This document shows, piece after piece, positions 5,531-10,065 of a stretch of DNA of 10,065 nt (positions are counted from its first letter, which is position 1; each line of letters begins with the position of its first letter). Made by a program: the position numbers and the translations under genes. Source of the stretch: RUG11237 sp045119215. GTDB taxonomy: Bacteria > Bacillota > Clostridia > Lachnospirales > Lachnospiraceae. The stretch is from the NCBI GenBank assembly GCA_045119215.1, contig JBGVDD010000114.1, forward strand, positions 1-10,065, written 5' to 3'. A model generated the notes under the pieces. The model was given only the letters and a program-made list of their open reading frames with translations. It did no database searches and was not told where the DNA came from.

Positions 5531-7390
5531 GAAGAGGGATGAGTCTATGGTAATGGAATAAGATTTCAACCATTGGTTGATTTGGATAAAGTAAGCAAGG
5601 AGTTGTGGACCTGACATCAGCTGTCCATACCAAGGCTTGGCATAGGACATTGGTGTGTTGAGAAAATGGAAACACCGTTCTTTATCCAGAAATTGCAAAA
5701 CAGGTTCGCTGTTGCTATTTAGAATACGTAAGAACTCTTCCTTTAATAATTGTTCGTACACAGGATGATAAGTCTTTGGATAGGGACTTTTCTTTCGGAA
5801 TAGAATGCTGTCTGGCAATAGGCCCCGGGCGGCATTTCGCAACAGTCCTTTTTCAGTATTCCCCATATATTTTATGTTCCATGGCACATTGAATATATAT
5901 TCTACAATTCTATGGTCGGCAAACGGAACACGGGCTTCTAAGCTGTGATACATACTGGTTCGGTCCATACGCTCTAATAATGTTGCCATAAACCATTTTA
6001 TATTCAGATAGGAAAGTTCACGTCGTCTCTTCTCCTCTGGATTTTCCCCAGGTAAGACGGGTGTTTCCAAAATCGTAGTTTCGTAGGCAGCCATAGAGTA
6101 ACCGTCCAAATCCAGATGTTTCCGAAGAGAAGGTTTTAAAAGCGCAGTACGGGCATCCATGTCATAACTCCAAGGAAATGCATTTCGCTCAAACATATCC
6201 TTTCGATAGAACCATGGATAGCCCCCAAAAATTTCATCGGCGCACTCTCCGGTCAAGGTTACCCGGTGTTCTTTGCTGACCTCACCGCAAAAATAAAGTA
6301 AGGAGGATTCTACATCAGCCATACACGGATAGTCTCTGGCGAACATAGCAAAGGTAAGATTCTCATAAAGCTGTTCATTGATGCATTGTAGCACATGGTG
6401 GTCTGTGTTTAAGTAGTCTGCCATTTCTAAGGCGTAGGGTAAATCCTGACTTGGCTGGAAAGAATTAGCTTCAAAATATCGTTCATTTCCTTCAAAGTCA
6501 AAGGAATAGGTAGAAAGTGTTTTTCCTTGTTCTTTTAAGCGGTTTGCAACTACAGCGGTTACAATACTGCTGTCAAGTCCACCGGATAAAAAGGTGCAGA
6601 TGGGAATATCAGATAACATCTGCATCTGAATGGCGGACTGTAAAAGATAGGAGGTTTTCTCAATGGTAGCATCCACGGAGTCGGTGTGCTCCATACTTTC
6701 TAACTTCCAGTAAGTATGTTCTGTTATAGAATCTTTTGTTATTTTTAAGAAGGTTCCTGGAAGAACTTCCTTTATGTTTTTGTACACTGTTTTTCCATAG
6801 GTGTGGGCAGGACCTAAGGCAAAGAGCTGGCATAAACCCTCCTCATCCACTTTGGCTAAACTTTTATCGTAGCAAAACAAAGCCTTGATTTCAGAGCCAA
6901 AAATTAGGGCTGAGTCTTTCTTAGTAAAAAAAAGCGGCTTTACCCCCAGTCTGTCACGGCACAGGGTCAACTGTTTTTTGTGTGTTTCCCATATGGCAAA
7001 GGCAAAGATACCGTTTAATTTGGAAAAGATATCATCCCCCCACAGGGCATAACCAAGCAGCAAAACTTCCGTATCACAGGTAGTCTGAAAGGTTAGACCC
7101 ATCTGCTCCAGTTCTCTGCGAAGTGTTGGCATATTGTAGATTTCTCCATTGTATATAATCCAATAATCCTCTTTTTGGGTTTGATAGTGCATGGGTTGAC
7201 TGCCTTTGGCAAGGTCTAGAATGGACAGTCGGGTATGACTAAGCCCGCAAAAATTGTCCAAATAGGTACCATCCTCATCCGGCCCCCGGTGTTTTTGCGC
7301 GTGGTTCATTTTTTCTAAGATTGTCTGGTAGGTATCCCTATGAAAAATTAAGTTTCCTTTTGTATCAAAAAAACCGCCAATAGCGCACAT
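5528..7390 (-). CDS. asnB: Asparagine synthetase (glutamine-hydrolysing)
   Basis: The 620-residue enzyme makes asparagine from aspartate, glutamine and ATP. Its N-terminal glutaminase (class II amidotransferase) domain begins with the nucleophile C2 after the cleaved Met (MCAIGG) and shows RGPDEDG (35-41), R54 in SHTRLSI, NGEIYN (81-86) and D106 in CDTE. The synthetase domain has the PPi-loop SGGLDSS (269-275), GECADEIFGGYPW (381-393) and the late ERMDRTSM and EARVPFADHR motifs. Both active sites look intact and the length is normal for the longer AsnB forms. AAAGGA lies 10 nt before the ATG. Upstream is repeat copy 2 and I saw no convincing promoter outside it. The stop codon overlaps the last unit of the 20-bp array, and no classical terminator follows, so read-through into the array is possible. 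It is related to B. subtilis AsnB/AsnO; which one it parallels is uncertain. Confidence 0.95.
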   Translation of the reverse strand: MCAIGGFFDTKGNLIFHRDTYQTILEKMNHAQKHRGPDEDGTYLDNFCGLSHTRLSILDLAKGSQPMHYQTQKEDYWIIYNGEIYNMPTLRRELEQMGLTFQTTCDTEVLLLGYALWGDDIFSKLNGIFAFAIWETHKKQLTLCRDRLGVKPLFFTKKDSALIFGSEIKALFCYDKSLAKVDEEGLCQLFALGPAHTYGKTVYKNIKEVLPGTFLKITKDSITEHTYWKLESMEHTDSVDATIEKTSYLLQSAIQMQMLSDIPICTFLSGGLDSSIVTAVVANRLKEQGKTLSTYSFDFEGNERYFEANSFQPSQDLPYALEMADYLNTDHHVLQCINEQLYENLTFAMFARDYPCMADVESSLLYFCGEVSKEHRVTLTGECADEIFGGYPWFYRKDMFERNAFPWSYDMDARTALLKPSLRKHLDLDGYSMAAYETTILETPVLPGENPEEKRRRELSYLNIKWFMATLLERMDRTSMYHSLEARVPFADHRIVEYIFNVPWNIKYMGNTEKGLLRNAARGLLPDSILFRKKSPYPKTYHPVYEQLLKEEFLRILNSNSEPVLQFLDKERCFHFLNTPMSYAKPWYGQLMSGPQLLAYFIQINQWLKSYSITIDSSLF

Positions 7391-7421
7391 GGGCTTAGGT
7401 TCCTTTCTTTTTTGATTTATT

Positions 7422-7573
7422 GTAACTGATTCAGTACAGGTCTCAGCATTTACTGCTGAGACCGTAGAAAAATGTAAATTTTACAAAAATGTAAATTTTA
7501 CAAAAATGGGGCAATGATGCATTTGTCGGCATTGCCACATTTACGTATCTGTTCCGTAGTTCTGAACAGATAC
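7422..7573 (+). repeat. Complete copy 2 of the three-hairpin interspersed repeat
   Basis: Module A is a perfect 10-bp stem, GGTCTCAGCA (7439-7448) with TGCTGAGACC (7454-7463). Module B pairs 7504-7516 with 7530-7542 with one mismatch (G7509/A7537). Module C pairs GTATCTGTTC (7545-7554) with GAACAGATAC (7564-7573). The left flank GTAACTGATTCAGTA (7422-7436) again resembles the module C arm. The linker AAAAATGTAAATTTTAC is tandemly duplicated (7468-7484 and 7485-7501). This 17-bp unit equals the length difference from copy 1. It fills the gap between dpaB and asnB. Confidence 0.88.
7502..7542 (-). terminator. Module B stem as terminator of the dpaA-dpaB operon
   Basis: On the minus strand the 13-bp stem with one mismatch ends in CCCCATTTTTGT, 41 nt past the dpaB stop codon (stem from 7542). 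The T-run and stem are compatible with intrinsic termination, which would separate the operon from asnB. The mismatch makes it weaker than the other two module B stems. Confidence 0.5.
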
Positions 7574-7582
7574 AATTTATTT

Positions 7583-8161
7583 TTAGCGTATGACTGGTTG
7601 AATTTGCTTACCTTGTAGTGCTTCTTTTATGGAAGGTATCAGCAAATCCAAATGTGCAATCATGGAGTTTGGTTTCTTGTCTGGTGCATCCTGGCCAAAT
7701 GGGACAAAGAAAATATGCTTGGTATTCATTAAGAGACCGATATTTTTAAAATTCATTCCCAGGGCATCGTTGGTGGAAATAGAGATAAGTAAAGGTTTTT
7801 CATTGCGAAGGTGTGCTTTGGCTGCCATTAGAACAGGACTGTCGGTAATGCCGTTGGCAAGTTTTGCGATGGAATTACCAGTACAGGGCATGATTATCAA
7901 TAAGTCTAAGAAACCGCCTGGCCCAATAGGCTCTGCAGTTTCAATAGAAGTGATGGCCTTCCTTTCACAGATTGTTTCAATTTCCTTTTGGAAATCACAG
8001 GCATCTCCAAACCGACTGTTAATCTTTTGGGACTGAAATGAAAGAATGGGGTATAACTGGCATCCTTCCTTCATTAAGTGCTCTAGCTCTTTTATGGCTG
8101 CCTTGTAGGTGCAAAAAGAACCGGTGAATGCAATACCAATTTTAAGACCTTGTAGCGTCAT
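7583..8161 (-). CDS. dpaB: Dipicolinate synthase subunit B
   Basis: The 192-residue protein is the flavoprotein-like B subunit of dipicolinate synthase (SpoVFB in B. subtilis, about 200 residues). With DpaA it converts the lysine-pathway intermediate dihydrodipicolinate to dipicolinic acid in the sporulating mother cell; the product is then stored as a calcium chelate in the spore core. The sequence shows the N-terminal nucleotide-binding strand-loop GIAFTGSFCTYK (9-20), MPCTGNSIAKLANGITDSPV (91-110) and AAKAHLR (113-119), all typical of this family. GGAGGT lies 5 nt before the ATG. It follows dpaA by 47 bp of very AT-rich DNA and is almost certainly co-transcribed. The asd, dapG and dapA genes that follow in B. 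subtilis are absent here. Confidence 0.94.
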   Translation of the reverse strand: MTLQGLKIGIAFTGSFCTYKAAIKELEHLMKEGCQLYPILSFQSQKINSRFGDACDFQKEIETICERKAITSIETAEPIGPGGFLDLLIIMPCTGNSIAKLANGITDSPVLMAAKAHLRNEKPLLISISTNDALGMNFKNIGLLMNTKHIFFVPFGQDAPDKKPNSMIAHLDLLIPSIKEALQGKQIQPVIR

Positions 8162-8208
8162 GAATTACCTCCAGATAGCTATTATATTTTTTAAATTTTT
8201 TTTTATAC

Positions 8209-9102
8209 TTATAAGTTACATGATTTGTTGGATTCCGTGTTTTTTAATACAAAGTCGGTGAGGATATCAGCAGAAGAGTCGGGAGAATATTTTCCGGGAA
8301 GAGACATACACAATTTTACATTCAGCTTCCGCTTTTTTGCATAATCTAAATCCATACCATAGGGGAAGGATGCAATTTCATAAATCCAGGCTTTGGAAGA
8401 AACCAGGTCTAAGATGTGGTTTGGCAGAACCTTGGCAGGGATGGTATTGACAATCATAGGATACCCAGAAATGATTTTCTTTAGATTTGACAGTGGTTCT
8501 ACACAGTGACCAAAGCCAAAGGCTTCCATAAGGGAGGCTTGGTTTCTTGCACAGATACAGGTGCGCATTTGAAGTGCCTGGAGTTTTGCCGCCAGGGTTT
8601 TGGCACAAGTGCCGTATCCTAGAATAAGTACCTCTTTGCCATGAAGATTTTCAGAAGTGGAGAGAATCATCTCAGCAATCAATCCTTCGGCTGTGGCAAT
8701 GGAATTAAAGATGCTGATAGTTCTTTGTTCCATAAAATCAAAATACACCACATTTTTTTTCTGAAACATCTCACAAAAGTCTGGTGGAATACAGCCCCCA
8801 AACACTTTTTGTTCCGATGTTATGTGATTTCCCAAAACGGAAAGAAGTTCTTTGGGGGAGATAGAAAGATTGGAGTTAATATTCAGATTCTCCCCCTTGA
8901 ACATAGGCAGAGGAAAAATAATAGTTTCAGCATTTTTTATTACCGCCGTCAGACTGGGGGCACAGGAAGAATCCTTGACTTTGTCTATGACACCATAATG
9001 GCAGCACATATGAGATTTAGAGAGTTCTTCTAACATTCGTTTTTGGCGCAGGTCGCCACCAATTACCCCGTACTTATAGGAAAATGTAGAAATAAAAAAC
9101 AC
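8209..9102 (-). CDS. dpaA: Dipicolinate synthase subunit A, unusual start codon
   Basis: This is the A subunit (SpoVFA) of dipicolinate synthase, 297 residues from GTG, similar in length to the B. subtilis protein. It has the N-terminal GVIGGDLRQ (12-20), the YFDFMEQRTISIFNSIATAEG block (120-140) and a Rossmann-type dinucleotide site LILGYGTCAKTLAAKL (159-174). The last part (VNTIPAKVL, then EIASFPYGMDLDYA) is also typical. The start is odd. No ATG exists before the GGD motif, and an in-frame TAG lies at 9114-9112. The only standard start, GTG at 9102, is inside the ribosome site GAGGTG (9105-9100). An ATT at 9093 lies 6 nt past that site, which is ideal spacing. A sigma-K-like promoter lies upstream and dpaB follows. 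The coordinates given use the GTG. Confidence 0.92.
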   Translation of the reverse strand: MFFISTFSYKYGVIGGDLRQKRMLEELSKSHMCCHYGVIDKVKDSSCAPSLTAVIKNAETIIFPLPMFKGENLNINSNLSISPKELLSVLGNHITSEQKVFGGCIPPDFCEMFQKKNVVYFDFMEQRTISIFNSIATAEGLIAEMILSTSENLHGKEVLILGYGTCAKTLAAKLQALQMRTCICARNQASLMEAFGFGHCVEPLSNLKKIISGYPMIVNTIPAKVLPNHILDLVSSKAWIYEIASFPYGMDLDYAKKRKLNVKLCMSLPGKYSPDSSADILTDFVLKNTESNKSCNL

Positions 9103-9125
9103 CTCACAATGCTATGAATTCTTAT

Positions 9126-9154
9126 TAGTTTATGCAGTAGAATGAAAAAATGTG
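9126..9154 (-). promoter_or_regulatory. Sigma-K-like promoter of the dpaA-dpaB operon
   Basis: On the minus strand, CACA (9154-9151) and CATAAACTA (9134-9126) are separated by 16 bp. This matches the late mother-cell sigma-K pattern (AC at -35, CATAnnnTA at -10), the sigma factor that transcribes spoVF in B. subtilis. Transcription would start near 9119, about 20 nt before the ribosome site. The -35 falls inside the linker of a partial interspersed repeat. Confidence 0.6.
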
Positions 9155-9205
9155 CATATGTATAATAGAAGGATTAGTATCTGTTCAGTAGCTCTGAACA
9201 GATAC
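9145..9205 (+). repeat. Partial copy of the interspersed repeat (linker and module C)
   Basis: GTATCTGTTCAG (9177-9188) and CTGAACAGATAC (9194-9205) form a perfect 12-bp module C stem with loop TAGCT. The preceding AAAAAATGTGCAT (9145-9157) matches the linker seen before module B at 3955-3971. Module B itself is missing. The copy lies between the divergent dpaA and SPFH promoters. Confidence 0.75.
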
Positions 9206-9232
9206 AAGGATTATATATTTTCTGTAAATATA

Positions 9233-9271
9233 TTGACAAAGTCAAAACAAAGTGATATCATTCTAATATCA
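9233..9271 (+). promoter_or_regulatory. Sigma-A promoter of the SPFH gene with an overlapping inverted repeat
   Basis: TTGACA (9233-9238) and TATCAT (9256-9261) are exactly 17 bp apart. The inverted repeat TGATAT (9253-9258) / ATATCA (9266-9271) covers the -10 and the start site, a common position for a repressor operator. Transcription would start near 9268. Confidence 0.7.
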
Positions 9272-9310
9272 AATAAATACATAAATAATATATGGAAAGA
9301 GGTAATGGTT

Positions 9311-10065
9311 ATGAAAGAAAAAATTTATACCGGAAAGAAAAATGGTATGTCTGTAATGTTGCTTACCATAGCTTTGTTGTTACTTGGGGTTGCAGCAGTG
9401 ATTGTGGGGGCGGCGATGTTTGAGACGGGAACTTCCACAGTTTTTGGAGGGATTTTGCTGACTATTGGTATAGTAATCTGTATTGTGGGATGGATTCCAT
9501 TTTGTGGGTTAAAGGTGCTGAAACCACAGGAGGCATTGGTGCTTACACTGTTTGGTGACTATAAAGGAACCATTCGTGAGCCAGGATTTTATTTTGTTAA
9601 TCCTTTCTGTACCAGTTTTAATCCGGCAGCGGCAACAAAGCTCGCTCAGAGTGCAGACGCAACCACACAAAAAGCGGTAGGAGGTATGCAGATTACTGCA
9701 GATGGAGTAGCTATCTCAGAAGGTAGTGGAAGCAAGAAGATTTCCCTAAAGGCAATGACCTTAAACAATGGAGTTCAGAAAATCAATGACTGTCTGGGAA
9801 ATCCGGTACAAATCGGAATCGCTGTCATCTGGAAGGTGACAGACACAGCAAAAGCAGTATTTGATGTAGACAATTACAAAGAATATTTATCTTTGCAGTG
9901 TGATTCTGCCCTTCGAAATATTGTAAGAATGTATCCATATGATGTGGCAGTGAATGTAGATACCACAGGAGATGGGATTGCAGATGAGGGAAGCCTTCGT
10001 GGTTCTTCCGAGGTTGTGGCAGAGAGAATTAAGCAGGAAATTCAAAGTAAGGTGACAACAGCAGG
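9311..10065 (+). CDS. SPFH / band-7 domain membrane protein, cut by the right window edge
   Basis: The first 251 codons are visible with no stop. Two hydrophobic segments (about 13-36 and 43-64) are predicted to anchor the N-terminus in the membrane. A band-7/SPFH domain follows: LKVLKPQEALVLTLFGDYKGTIREPGFYFVNPF (67-99), KKISLKAMTLN (142-152), CLGNPVQIGIAVIWKVTDTAKAVFDVDNY (161-189) and LQCDSALRNIVRMYPYD (195-211). Such proteins form oligomeric membrane scaffolds, and their specific role in clostridia is unclear. Between NPF and KKISLKA there is an extra stretch of about 40 residues (about 104-141), rich in Ala, Gly, Thr and Ser, which most relatives I know lack. AAAGAGG (9296-9302) lies 8 nt before the ATG. 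It is divergent from dpaA and has its own promoter. Confidence 0.88.
   Translation, partial: MKEKIYTGKKNGMSVMLLTIALLLLGVAAVIVGAAMFETGTSTVFGGILLTIGIVICIVGWIPFCGLKVLKPQEALVLTLFGDYKGTIREPGFYFVNPFCTSFNPAAATKLAQSADATTQKAVGGMQITADGVAISEGSGSKKISLKAMTLNNGVQKINDCLGNPVQIGIAVIWKVTDTAKAVFDVDNYKEYLSLQCDSALRNIVRMYPYDVAVNVDTTGDGIADEGSLRGSSEVVAERIKQEIQSKVTTA

Noticed and set aside
7391..7440. Promoter for asnB at TTACAAT upstream of its start
   Set aside because: A -10-like TACAAT exists, but no acceptable -35 lies 16-18 bp upstream; that position falls in the module A stem.
4083..9033. Antisense ORFs of 60-135 codons opposite DUF4317, dpaB and dpaA
   Set aside because: They lie wholly inside well-supported genes, show no family motifs and are explained as shadow frames.

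Overview
The window looks like chromosomal DNA of a low-GC, spore-forming Bacillota, most likely a gut Lachnospiraceae. The evidence is AT-rich intergenic DNA, strong AGGAGG-type ribosome sites, a DUF4317 protein, an Rpn-type nuclease of the kind common in that family, and a dipicolinate synthase pair (dpaA-dpaB) that only endospore formers need. I find no rRNA, tRNA, prophage, CRISPR array or complete transposase. The family assignments come from recognising protein motifs by eye; no search was run.

Layout. 25-927 (+): Rpn/PD-(D/E)XK family protein whose ribosome site lies in a small hairpin, followed by a terminator. 1023-2153 (-): RtcB-type RNA ligase with a leader holding two competing hairpins. 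2154-2789: dense regulatory DNA with a full copy of a three-hairpin repeat, a 24-codon minus-strand ORF under a near-consensus promoter, and the leader of the next gene. 2790-3860 (+): unrecognised 356-residue protein with a probable N-terminal winged-helix-like segment. 4050-5309 (-): DUF4317 protein. Its promoter is directly abutted by eight 20-bp GC-rich tandem repeats (5371-5530) that fill the gap to asnB. 5528-7390 (-): glutamine-dependent asparagine synthetase. 7583-8161 and 8209-9102 (-): dpaB and dpaA, with a sigma-K-like promoter and an unusual start region. 9311 to the right edge (+): SPFH/band-7 membrane protein, cut by the window.

The genes do not form one pathway. dpaA and dpaB form a sporulation operon that makes dipicolinic acid from a lysine-pathway intermediate in the mother cell. 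asnB lies downstream on the same strand, separated by a repeat with a terminator-like stem. The rest are single-gene units.

The most interesting material is non-coding. A modular, interspersed stem-loop family (modules A, B, C) occurs five times in intergenic DNA, twice complete and three times partial. Its deviations from perfect pairing mostly keep pairing (G.U) only when read on the + strand. Also notable are the 20-bp array against the DUF4317 promoter, the strongly promoted small ORF, and a possible AUU start for dpaA. I see no recognisable multi-gene defence or biosynthetic system; the repeat family and the small-ORF/356-residue pair are the best candidates for something undescribed.
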